Shown: positions 1 to 8,212 of the stretch, in pieces
How the letters are laid out: the number at the start of each line of letters is the position of its first letter
Position numbering within the stretch: the stretch's first letter is position 1
Assembly (NCBI GenBank): GCA_903904805.1
Contig: CAIVDX010000060.1
Span: 1-23,727 of the forward strand
Length of the DNA: 23,727 bases
Direction of reading: 5' to 3'
Origin: an uncultured Rhodospirillales bacterium
Lineage (GTDB): Bacteria > Pseudomonadota > Alphaproteobacteria > Acetobacterales > Acetobacteraceae
The notes under the pieces: model-generated
What the model was told of the DNA's origin: nothing
Seen by the model: only the letters and a program-made list of their open reading frames with translations
The model's database searches: none
Position numbers and translations under genes: made by a program

Positions 1-1167
<1,167 letters not shown>

Positions 1168-1172
1168 CGGCC

Positions 1173-2621
1173 ATGAGCAACAGCGGGGTCGGGCGGCGCG
1201 GGCTTCTGATCGGGGCCGGCGCATTGCCCGGACTGCTTCCGGTGGCCGACGCACGCGCGGCCGAAAAGGGCGAGGCGGGCGGGCAGACCCGCGCGCTCGC
1301 CGCCTATGGCGCCTCGTTGAGGTTCGAGGATATTCCAGCGCCGGTCTTGCAACGCGCGAAGGATGCGATGGCCGATGCCGTGGCGACGATCATCTACGGC
1401 GCCGAACTACCGTGGAGCAAGATCATCATCGCCTATGCGCGTCGGCTCGGATCGGGCGGGCGTAGTTTCATTCTCGGAGCAGGTGCGGCACCGGTGCAGG
1501 CGCCGATGGCCGCCCTCGCACAGGGCGCGATGGCGCATGCATTCGAGATGGACAATCTCACCAAGCCCGACAGCGGCAGCCATCCCGGCGCGATCCTGTT
1601 CTCATCCGGCCTGGCGGTCGCGCAGGACCGCGGCATGTCCGGCAAGCAATTGCTGACCGCGTTCGTGGCCGGCGCTGAGGTGATGATCCGCGTGGGCTTC
1701 GCCACTGAGCACACCAACGAGGAACGCGGATTTCACGCACCTGGCACAACCGGCCCCTTCGGCTCGGCGGTAACCTCCGGCCATCTGATGGGGTTCGATG
1801 CGGAGAAGATGGCCAACGCGCTCGGCGTCGCAGGTTCCTGCTCCGCCGGCCTCCTGGCCTTCGTGCATGCCGGCAACGGCGCGATGGTGAAGCGGCTGCA
1901 TCTCGGCCGTGGGGCCGAAAGCGGCGTGCTCGCCGCGAGCCTGGCCGCCGATGGCTTCACCGGCCCCGATACGGTGCTGGAAGGCGACGGCGGCTTCCTC
2001 AAAGCCTTCTGCCCGCACTGGGATGTTGCCGAACTGACCGACGGGCTGGGCAGCCAGTTCAAATCAATGACCATCATGATCAAGCGCTATGCCTGCCACA
2101 TCACCGCGCACAACGCGGTGGAGGCAATGCTCGACCTGAAGCAGGCGCATGGATTTTCCGCTGACGACATCAGCACCATCGCCATCGCCGGCAGTAAGCG
2201 CATGGCGACGGTGAACAACATCGCGGTACCGCCCGACGCGCTGCTCGCCCAGTTCAGCATCCCCTTCTGCGTGGCGCTGAGCATGTATCGTGACCCGATC
2301 GACCCTCGCTCGTTCGACGACAATGTCGCGAAGGACCAGGCCATCCTGGCGCTGACCAGAAAAGTCAGCATGTCGATCGCACCTGGTCAGGCGAACAATG
2401 ATCTCACTGCGGAGGTCACCGTCAGGCTGAACAACGGGAGCAGCCTCAAGCAGCGCGTCACCGCCTTCAGCGGCACGCCCGAACGCCCCCTCGACCGCGC
2501 CGGGGTGCGGGAGAAATTCATGCTGCTGACAGCGAATTTCCCGAACGCAGAGATGTCACGGCTGTTCGACCGCATCCAGGCGATCGAGACAGAGCGCGAC
2601 CTCGGCTGGCTGAAAGTTTAG
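1173..2621 (+). CDS. MmgE/PrpD family protein with Tat-type signal
   Basis: This 482-residue protein belongs to the MmgE/PrpD family, whose characterised members are 2-methylcitrate dehydratase and related (de)hydratases or isomerases such as cis-aconitate decarboxylase. Family features are the all-helical N-terminal domain, the region around HAFEMDN (family HAxDxDD-like), SGHLMGFDAEKMANALGVAGS, and the conserved KRYACHITAHNAVEA motif. The N-terminus is unusual: GRR at residues 7-9, a hydrophobic stretch (LLIGAGALPGLLPV) and an Ala-rich end near residue 30 resemble a twin-arginine export signal, whereas most relatives are cytoplasmic. The ATG is 5 bp after argG and the ribosome site is weak, suggesting translational coupling. 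Its stop codon overlaps that of the convergent dioxygenase small subunit by three bases. The substrate is unknown. It may serve the neighbouring catabolic unit, but that rests only on position. Confidence 0.85.
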   Translation: MSNSGVGRRGLLIGAGALPGLLPVADARAAEKGEAGGQTRALAAYGASLRFEDIPAPVLQRAKDAMADAVATIIYGAELPWSKIIIAYARRLGSGGRSFILGAGAAPVQAPMAALAQGAMAHAFEMDNLTKPDSGSHPGAILFSSGLAVAQDRGMSGKQLLTAFVAGAEVMIRVGFATEHTNEERGFHAPGTTGPFGSAVTSGHLMGFDAEKMANALGVAGSCSAGLLAFVHAGNGAMVKRLHLGRGAESGVLAASLAADGFTGPDTVLEGDGGFLKAFCPHWDVAELTDGLGSQFKSMTIMIKRYACHITAHNAVEAMLDLKQAHGFSADDISTIAIAGSKRMATVNNIAVPPDALLAQFSIPFCVALSMYRDPIDPRSFDDNVAKDQAILALTRKVSMSIAPGQANNDLTAEVTVRLNNGSSLKQRVTAFSGTPERPLDRAGVREKFMLLTANFPNAEMSRLFDRIQAIETERDLGWLKV

Positions 2622-3085
2622 AGCGGCAGCGCCAACTGCGTGTCGATGCGGCTGCTGTCGCAGACCACCACGCGCTCGGCGAGCAATGGCCGCTCACCGG
2701 AGAGCTCCCACAGATCCATATAGCGACCTGTGGCGAAAATATCCGTCTGGCCCTCACGCAACACGCGCACCACCAGGAATGATGTTTCGCTGCGCACTAA
2801 ACCACCAGCCTCGGTGCCGAGCACCGCAGGCAGCCCGACGATGTGACGATATAACTGCTTCTCATAAATATTTGCCTGCCGTAACGCTGTAATGCGGTCG
2901 ATCAGCATCGCGCGCGAAAAGGCGTGCATCAGACCGGCAGGCAGACCCAGAGTGAAATTCTCAAGTGTGGTGATCTTGTAGAGGCATTTTTCTGTGAAGA
3001 ATTCGGGCCAGTCCTCAAGGGTGTTGTTGTCGATGCAGCGCGCGTGAGCGGCCTGCGCGCGGGCGATGAGGGTCTCGGTGTCCAT
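2618..3085 (-). CDS. Rieske dioxygenase small (beta) subunit, TphA3-like
   Basis: This is the small structural subunit of a ring-hydroxylating oxygenase, which packs with the large subunit as an alpha3beta3 hexamer and carries no redox centre. From the ATG at 3085 it has 155 residues, close to the roughly 154 of TphA3 of Comamonas terephthalate dioxygenase. It shares with TphA3, as I recall that sequence, WPEFFTEKCLYKITT, the DRITALRQANIYEKQLYRHI block and the C-terminal LALPL. A longer reading from TTG at 3103 would overlap the large-subunit stop. ATG 3085 is preferred because AGGAG at 3096-3100 precedes it and it gives the family N-terminus. It is the last gene of the minus-strand run, and its TAA overlaps the TAG of the convergent MmgE/PrpD gene. 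Family membership is firm; the TphA3-like assignment is from remembered similarity and does not fix the substrate. Confidence 0.9.
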   Translation of the reverse strand: MDTETLIARAQAAHARCIDNNTLEDWPEFFTEKCLYKITTLENFTLGLPAGLMHAFSRAMLIDRITALRQANIYEKQLYRHIVGLPAVLGTEAGGLVRSETSFLVVRVLREGQTDIFATGRYMDLWELSGERPLLAERVVVCDSSRIDTQLALPL

Positions 3086-3099
3086 GATTCGGTCGCTCC

Positions 3100-4347
3100 T
3101 CAAATGCCCATGGTGGAGCGATAGGCTTTCCAGAAGCCACGGATCGAGCTTTCGGTGACGCGGCTGTCCTGGCTGTCGGCCTCGTAGCCACCCATCAACA
3201 TCAACGCCTCTTCGTCCGACGCCCCGGCGATGCCGCGCTGGACGAAGCCGCCGACGCAGCCATCCTCCATCGAAATGAAACCGCCAGTGCCCATCAGGTT
3301 CGCCATCTTCAGGCGAACCTCGGTCTGCTCAGGCGTGTCTTCCTCGAAGCCGAAATAGGTCCAGTGCAGATCCGCCTTGTCCGGCCCGCGCGGCACCATT
3401 TGGCGGACGGCGAGCGCGTTCTGGATCTGCTGCAGGATGAAACCAGGAAACACCGAGAGAATCTGGAGGGTGATGTCGTCCTGGAACTCCTGAAAGCCGC
3501 TCAGCAGCGTGGGGTCGGCGAGCTGATAGCCACTGTCCGAACGGATACCTGAGTAATCGTCTGTCGCCGCCTTCGGCATCACATTTGACGACCAACTGAC
3601 ATGGCAGCCACCGTGATGATTCACGATGATCCCACCCTTCATGCCCAGGCGATTGATTTTGAAGGTGGTGAAGAACAGATGCAGGATCGAGGCGTGATAA
3701 CTGTCGCGGGTGTTCTCTGCATACAGCTTCCAATTGTTCGGCAGCGCCTGGGTGAAGCGGCCGAGAACCTTCGGCGTCCGGCCCAGAAACACCCGCTGCA
3801 CGCGCGCCAGAATCTCCGGCCCGAGATAGTCTTCGATCGAGCAGATCGTGTGATCGAAGCTGGCGAACACCATCCCGCAAAGCACCGCCACCTTCAACTT
3901 GCGGGGCCCATGCTGGCAGATATCGAATTCCTTCGGCATGCCGCCCTGCCCCTTGATGCCCTTCTGGAAGGCCACCGAGGTGAGCGTGCCGGCCTGGTCA
4001 TAGGTCCAGGCGTGGTACACACAGGCGAACTGCTTGGCGTTCCCCTGATTCTCAACGGCGATCAATGCGCCGCGATGCGCGCAACGATTTTCCCAAGCGC
4101 GGATCTCGCCGCTGTCGTCATGCACCATCACGATCGGGGTATCGCCAACCCAGGTGCAGCGATAATCGCCGGGCTTGGGCACCTCAGCGGCCAGACCGAG
4201 GAAATTCCAAGTGGCCCCTTGGAAGACCCGCGCGCGCTCGGCCTCCACCACGTCCTCGCGCTGGAACAGCCAATAGGGAATCTGGGTCAGACCCGGCGCC
4301 CATTCGGGCAGCCCATCAGTCCGCAGATCGCTCACCTGATCGTTCAT
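3100..4347 (-). CDS. Rieske ring-hydroxylating dioxygenase large (alpha) subunit, TphA2-like
   Basis: This is the catalytic subunit of an aromatic ring hydroxylating oxygenase, using O2 and electrons from a separate reductase. The 415-residue protein has a complete Rieske [2Fe-2S] motif (C89, H91, 17 residues, C109, H112). Its mononuclear iron site NWKLYAENTRDSYHASILH supplies D215, H218 and H223, and the third ligand is probably D362 in SMEDG. Long stretches (VAFxKGxKGQGGMP, HGPRKLxVAV, SIEDYLGPEI, LPNNWKLY, TLQILSVFPGF, GGFVQRGIAGA) match my memory of TphA2, the terephthalate 1,2-dioxygenase alpha subunit; NagG-type salicylate 5-hydroxylases are the next relatives. ATG 4347 is chosen over GTG 4362 because GGAAGGA sits 6 bases upstream. 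The beta gene begins 14 bp after its stop. No reductase or dihydrodiol dehydrogenase is nearby, unlike classical tph clusters. The substrate is probably a benzoate or phthalate isomer, which is inference. Confidence 0.93.
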   Translation of the reverse strand: MNDQVSDLRTDGLPEWAPGLTQIPYWLFQREDVVEAERARVFQGATWNFLGLAAEVPKPGDYRCTWVGDTPIVMVHDDSGEIRAWENRCAHRGALIAVENQGNAKQFACVYHAWTYDQAGTLTSVAFQKGIKGQGGMPKEFDICQHGPRKLKVAVLCGMVFASFDHTICSIEDYLGPEILARVQRVFLGRTPKVLGRFTQALPNNWKLYAENTRDSYHASILHLFFTTFKINRLGMKGGIIVNHHGGCHVSWSSNVMPKAATDDYSGIRSDSGYQLADPTLLSGFQEFQDDITLQILSVFPGFILQQIQNALAVRQMVPRGPDKADLHWTYFGFEEDTPEQTEVRLKMANLMGTGGFISMEDGCVGGFVQRGIAGASDEEALMLMGGYEADSQDSRVTESSIRGFWKAYRSTMGI

Positions 4348-4409
4348 GACAGATCCTTCCACGCGGGTTCCGGAGTGCTACAGCGCGGTCAGCCGCGCGC
4401 GTCAAGACG

Positions 4410-4421
4410 TTGGTATGCCAA
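4410..4421. promoter_or_regulatory. Candidate GntR/FCD operator ahead of the dioxygenase genes
   Basis: TTGGTATGCCAA is a near-perfect 12-bp palindrome (5 of 6 pairs) in the 82-bp gap between the regulator gene and the dioxygenase large subunit, about 63 bp before its ATG. Its GTATGxCA core also occurs in the palindrome of the divergent promoter at 10268-10284; ungapped, 8 of 11 bases agree (ATTGTATGACA against TTGGTATGCCA). Operators of FCD-type GntR proteins often contain a TxGTATACxA-like core, so binding by the adjacent regulator is plausible. A short palindrome can arise by chance, so confidence is limited. Confidence 0.45.
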
Positions 4422-4429
4422 GGGGCACG

Positions 4430-5098
4430 TCAATCCTGGACCATCGCCGCATCGGCCGCCGCGGCGACATGGGCGAGGGCCGCCTGCCGCGCCGCCTCCC
4501 CGTCACGCCGGGCGAGCGCTGCAACCAGGCCTCGGATTTCCGCGATCGAGACAGCGAGCCGACCCGATGCCCCCAGAGAGGTTGTGCGCAGCAGGGTGAT
4601 CCGGGCGTTCAGCCGGGTCAGCAGGTCCATGACAACCGGATTGCCCGCGCCCAGGCACAGCGTTTCGTAGAAATGGCGCTTGGCGGACAGCATCTCATCG
4701 ATCGCGCCAGACTGATAGGCCTGGGCCAACGCCTCTGTGGCGGCCTGCAACCTGGCCACCATCGCATCCGACGCGCTCTCGGCGAACTGCTCCGCGGCCA
4801 GCGCCTCCAGCGCGCCGCGGACTCGGTAGATGTTGCGTGCCTCCGCCTCCGTCATGCCGGCAACGGCAACGCCGCCCGAAGTGCCGGTTGTCAGCAGCCC
4901 TTCCGATTCCAGCTCGCGGATCGCCTCGCGCAGGCTGGTGCGGCTGACACCGAGCTGCTGGCAGAGGTCCTTCTCCACCAGCCGCGCGCCGGGCCGCAGG
5001 CTGCCGCTTTCAATCGCCGCGCGCAGGGACGCGGCGATCTTGCGGCGCAGCGGCGCGCTCTCCTGCCGCAGCGGGACGAGCGCGCCGAACTCAGTCAT
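4430..5098 (-). CDS. GntR family transcriptional regulator, FadR/FCD subgroup
   Basis: This is a 222-residue DNA-binding regulator. Residues about 15-78 form the GntR winged helix-turn-helix (RKIAASLRAAIESGSLRPGARL, then LGVSRTSLREAIRELESEGLL). Residues about 85-212 are an all-helical FCD ligand-binding domain. FCD domains normally bind a metal through Asp and three His residues. Here the aligned positions appear to be K140, Y144 and I188, with only H210 kept, so the metal site looks lost and the ligand may be held differently. The ATG at 5098 overlaps the end of the upstream UbiD gene by 8 bp, so it is translationally coupled and made with the pathway it probably controls. It sits between ubiD and the dioxygenase genes on the same strand. 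Candidate operators lie at 10268-10284 and 4410-4421. The inducer is unknown; a pathway acid or its CoA ester would be typical. Confidence 0.93.
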   Translation of the reverse strand: MTEFGALVPLRQESAPLRRKIAASLRAAIESGSLRPGARLVEKDLCQQLGVSRTSLREAIRELESEGLLTTGTSGGVAVAGMTEAEARNIYRVRGALEALAAEQFAESASDAMVARLQAATEALAQAYQSGAIDEMLSAKRHFYETLCLGAGNPVVMDLLTRLNARITLLRTTSLGASGRLAVSIAEIRGLVAALARRDGEAARQAALAHVAAAADAAMVQD

Positions 5099-6719
5099 CC
5101 TTTTCCACCGCCCGCGCCGGCGTGTTCGGGGTCACACCGGTGCGCCGACGCTGATGGTAGGAATCGTTGCGCCGCATCCAGTCGCCGCGCGTGGCGGCCA
5201 TTGCATTGTCGTCCCACTCGTCCGACCAGTCGCCAAGCGAGTAGCCATACCAGGGGCTCTCCGGCTTCAGCTTGGGCAGGCCAAGCTTCTCCCACATCAC
5301 CTTGGCACCTTCCATGAACTCCTTTTTCGGCAATGCCAGCGGCGGCATTGGTGTCTTCATGGTGGCATCGATCAACATGCAGGAATCCGGCGCTGGATTC
5401 GCCTCCGTGCGCGGGCCGTGGCCATGCTCACGATACGGCAGGATCAACGTGTCGTGCTGCGGGTTGCAGCGATAGGCCATCGCCCAGAACACCGCGTCCG
5501 CATTGTCGGGATCAATGTCATCATCAATGGCGATGACAAACTTTCCAACAATGGCCTGCAAGGTGACCGCCCCCTGCAGGCCGCGCCAGATCTCGGTCTT
5601 CGGCGTGCCACGGGCGAATTGCAGGAACACGAACTTGCGCAGGTTGGTCAGCGGCTCATGCAGGGCAACCTTGATGAGCCCCTTGATGTTCAGATGATCG
5701 CGCAGATGCGACAGGAACAGCGGCTCATAGGCCAGGCGCTTCACAACCGAGGATTCACTCGGGGTCACCTGGCTGATGATCGATGTCATCACCGCGTCGC
5801 GCCGGCGGGTGATGGCGGTGACCTCGATCACCATGTTGAAATCCTCAAGCGCCACATAGCCGTGGCTCTCGCCGAACGGGCCTTCGGGTTCCAGATAATC
5901 CTGATCCACGAAGCCTTCGACGACGACCTCGGATTCCGCTGGCACCATCAGATCAACCGAATGGCCCTTCACCACGCGGATCGGCGCACCGGCCAAGGCA
6001 CCGGCCACGCCCAGTTCATCAACACCGATGCGCAGCTTCTGCGGCCCTTGGAAACCCACCACAGGCGGGCAGCCCAGCACGATGGCGATCGGCATGCGCT
6101 CGCCGCGCGCCTGATACTTCTTCCAATGTTCGTAGCCGCCGGCGCGCATATTCACCAGCATCATCATACCCAGCCGGCTCGGCGACTTCAGCATGCCGCG
6201 ATAGGTGCCCATATTCTGCACACCGGTCTCGGGATCCTTGGTGATCACGTTGGTGGCGGTGAAATAGGGCGCGGCGTCGAACCCGGGCGTGGAGATCGGC
6301 ACCGGCAGCGAGGTCAGGCCGTCGCGCTTCAGTTCCTCACCCTCAAGGATGATGTCCTGGCAGGCACCTTTCTCAACCACCACCGGCGCGATAGGATTGG
6401 CGATGGCATGTTCCCAGGCCGGGCCGATATCGGCCAGCGTGGGCACATTCATGCCGATGCGATAGATCTCCGCATTCGCCGCCACACCGCCGACCAGCAC
6501 CGGGATATCGTATTTGCGCCCCGCCGTGTCAGTGATGTTGGTGAACAGGAAGGCCTTGCGGTCTGGCTCGGCGATGCCGCCGCGGAATTGCCAGCGCACC
6601 AGCGGGTGCATCTCGGTGTCCTTGTTGACCGGCGTATCGATCCGATAGAGCAGGCCAGCCTTGTCGAGCCGCTCAATGTGATCGTGAAGGTCGACATATC
6701 CTTTTGTATCGGCACTCAT
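5091..6719 (-). CDS. UbiD family decarboxylase (prenyl-FMN dependent), copy 1
   Basis: UbiD enzymes reversibly decarboxylate unsaturated or aromatic acids using prenylated FMN made by UbiX. From ATG 6719 the protein is 542 residues (about 60 kDa), longer than typical UbiD. The catalytic triad is visible: R174 in NMGTYR, and E279 and E284 in EPEGPFGE, spaced as R173/E277/E282 in Aspergillus Fdc1. Other family blocks are TSIISQVTPSES, HLRDHLNIKG and NADAVFWAMAYRC. It is closely related along its length to the second UbiD at 10317-11969. The start could equally be ATG 6725, which overlaps the TGA of the upstream crotonase gene; the reading from 6824 is rejected because its first 33 residues are crotonase-overlapping and unlike UbiD. 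Tight spacing places it in the crotonase-ubiD-gntR-dioxygenase run. No ubiX is in the window. The substrate is unknown; aromatic, heteroaromatic or aroyl-CoA acids are possible. Confidence 0.93.
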   Translation of the reverse strand: MSADTKGYVDLHDHIERLDKAGLLYRIDTPVNKDTEMHPLVRWQFRGGIAEPDRKAFLFTNITDTAGRKYDIPVLVGGVAANAEIYRIGMNVPTLADIGPAWEHAIANPIAPVVVEKGACQDIILEGEELKRDGLTSLPVPISTPGFDAAPYFTATNVITKDPETGVQNMGTYRGMLKSPSRLGMMMLVNMRAGGYEHWKKYQARGERMPIAIVLGCPPVVGFQGPQKLRIGVDELGVAGALAGAPIRVVKGHSVDLMVPAESEVVVEGFVDQDYLEPEGPFGESHGYVALEDFNMVIEVTAITRRRDAVMTSIISQVTPSESSVVKRLAYEPLFLSHLRDHLNIKGLIKVALHEPLTNLRKFVFLQFARGTPKTEIWRGLQGAVTLQAIVGKFVIAIDDDIDPDNADAVFWAMAYRCNPQHDTLILPYREHGHGPRTEANPAPDSCMLIDATMKTPMPPLALPKKEFMEGAKVMWEKLGLPKLKPESPWYGYSLGDWSDEWDDNAMAATRGDWMRRNDSYHQRRRTGVTPNTPARAVEKDD

Positions 6720-6721
6720 GA

Positions 6722-7444
6722 TCATTCCGACCCCAGCATGACAGCAAGCATGTTCGCAGCAAGGCGCGAAGCGCCGGCGGGATCCATGTGCGGTGCCACG
6801 TTCATATATTCCTTCACCGCGCACACCGCACGGCGGTCGCGATCAATGATTCGGCCGATACTGTATTCCGATGCCTTGAGCAGGTCGGACGCCGGCACCA
6901 CCTCATTGACCAATCCCATGATCAGCGCATCGCCAGCTGAAATGGTATCACGTGAATAGACCAGATGCATCAGGCGTTTCGGCGGAACCTTGCCCAGCAC
7001 AGCGGAAATCGCGAGCGTCGGCGGCAGGTTGCCATTCATCTCCGGCATCGAGAAGCGGGCACTGTCGGCGGCGATGGCAAGATCGCAGCCACCCAGGAAA
7101 GCGCAGCCGAAGCCATGCGCATCGCCTTGCGCCACCGCCATCACCGGCACCTCACAGCCGCGCACATCCGCATAGAGCGAAAGGATCGGCTCGGCGATCG
7201 AGTTGCGCACGCCGATCGCCTTGCCATCCTTCTCGCCGGGCGTGGCGTTGCGGCCAAGGCAGAAGGCGGCGCCGTCAGCGCGCACCACCACGATCTTCAC
7301 CGCCTTGTCGGCGCCAAGCCCGCGGATGGCGCGCCCCAGAGCGGCAACCTCATGGCTCTCCATCTTGTTGCCAAGATCCGGCCGGTTGAGGCGCACAGTG
7401 GCGACAGCGCCGTCGATCGAATGGATGAAGGGCTCGGTGCTCAT
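6722..7444 (-). CDS. Enoyl-CoA hydratase/isomerase (crotonase) family protein
   Basis: This crotonase-fold enzyme of 240 residues acts on an acyl-CoA, typically adding water to, or isomerising, a double bond. Oxyanion-hole segments are visible at residues 60-66 (AFCLGRN) and 107-121 (GDAHGFGCAFLGGCD). At the two positions that are catalytic Glu144 and Glu164 in rat enoyl-CoA hydratase it has D121 and E135 (SMPEM), so classical hydration is possible but the first acid is shortened. It is about 15-20 residues shorter than standard hydratases. ATG 7444 has GGGAGA upstream. The gene follows the CoxG-like gene by 26 bp and abuts ubiD copy 1. With a CoA-transferase across the divergent promoter, it implies that at least part of the pathway uses CoA esters, as in furoyl-CoA or anaerobic-type aromatic routes. 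The exact reaction cannot be assigned. Confidence 0.9.
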   Translation of the reverse strand: MSTEPFIHSIDGAVATVRLNRPDLGNKMESHEVAALGRAIRGLGADKAVKIVVVRADGAAFCLGRNATPGEKDGKAIGVRNSIAEPILSLYADVRGCEVPVMAVAQGDAHGFGCAFLGGCDLAIAADSARFSMPEMNGNLPPTLAISAVLGKVPPKRLMHLVYSRDTISAGDALIMGLVNEVVPASDLLKASEYSIGRIIDRDRRAVCAVKEYMNVAPHMDPAGASRLAANMLAVMLGSE

Positions 7445-7470
7445 GCTGTTTCTCCCTGATATCAGAACGA

Positions 7471-8199
7471 TTATTTGGAACCGGCAAACCAGTTGGCGAT
7501 CACCTGCCGCGCCACCGCGAAGCCGGAGATCGGCGTAACGTCTGCCACCGGCGTCAGCTTCGCCTCGATACGCTGGAGTTGCTGGCTCAGCGTGGCGATC
7601 ATCTGCTTCAGCTCCGCGATCTCCGCCGACGCCACCACCGGCGCGGGAGCGGGCGATGGCGCGGCCGTATCCATCGCAGGGGCGGCCGTCTCAATCGGCG
7701 CGGCAACAGGAGCAGCGACAGGCATCGCGATCGGCGCGGGGGTGGGCGTGCCACCCAGCTCGACGGCGAGATTCTTCGCGAACTGATCGATGATCACCTG
7801 CGCCGTGCTCTGGATCAGCGCGGCCCCGCGGCCATATTGCGCGATCGAACCGGCGAGCGTGACATCGCTCTCAACATCCACCTTGGTACCATCACCATCC
7901 GGCGACAGCTGGAACACCACCTCGGCCTTCGCGGTGCCGCGCGCCTTCGCCTCGGTGCCCGATGCATCGGCCAGCACGCGCTTGGCAGCCTCGTCCTTTT
8001 CCTTGTAGGCAAACACGCCTTTGAAGCTCAACGCCACCGGCCCGAGCCGGACCGCGACCGTGCCGACATAGGAGCCATCCGGCCGCTCTTCCAGCAGCTG
8101 GGCACCAGGCGCACAGCGCGCCACCCGCGGCACGTCGTTCAGCACTTTCCAGGCCTCGTCGATACTGGCCGGAATGCGGAAACTGTTGCGAATCTTCAT
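7471..8199 (-). CDS. CoxG-like SRPBCC protein with membrane-anchoring tail
   Basis: Residues 1-149 of this 242-residue protein form a START/SRPBCC hydrophobic-pocket domain of the CO-dehydrogenase subunit G (CoxG) type (NSFRIPASIDEAWKVLNDV, CAPGAQL, RGAALIQSTAQVIIDQF). CoxG proteins accompany molybdenum hydroxylases, are membrane attached, and for Mo-CO dehydrogenase have been linked to membrane recruitment and quinone delivery. After the domain come a Pro/Ala-rich linker (151-189), a short predicted coiled coil (191-214) and a C-terminal amphipathic stretch (FAVARQVIANWFAG) suited to membrane contact. AAGGAG lies 8 bases before ATG 8199, and the gene starts 13 bp after the end of the permease gene. 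The likely partner is the molybdenum subunit at 13047-15395 in the divergent arm, suggesting that its electrons go to the quinone pool. That partnership is inference. Confidence 0.88.
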   Translation of the reverse strand: MKIRNSFRIPASIDEAWKVLNDVPRVARCAPGAQLLEERPDGSYVGTVAVRLGPVALSFKGVFAYKEKDEAAKRVLADASGTEAKARGTAKAEVVFQLSPDGDGTKVDVESDVTLAGSIAQYGRGAALIQSTAQVIIDQFAKNLAVELGGTPTPAPIAMPVAAPVAAPIETAAPAMDTAAPSPAPAPVVASAEIAELKQMIATLSQQLQRIEAKLTPVADVTPISGFAVARQVIANWFAGSK

Positions 8200-8212
8200 G
8201 AGACGCTCTCCT

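Noticed and set aside
3601..4599. 332-residue open frame on the plus strand
   Set aside because: Antisense shadow of the dioxygenase large subunit and gntR end; composition is not protein-like.
4830..6959. 709-residue open frame on the plus strand
   Set aside because: Antisense to the gntR, ubiD copy 1 and crotonase genes, which all have full family motifs; no ribosome site or recognisable domain.
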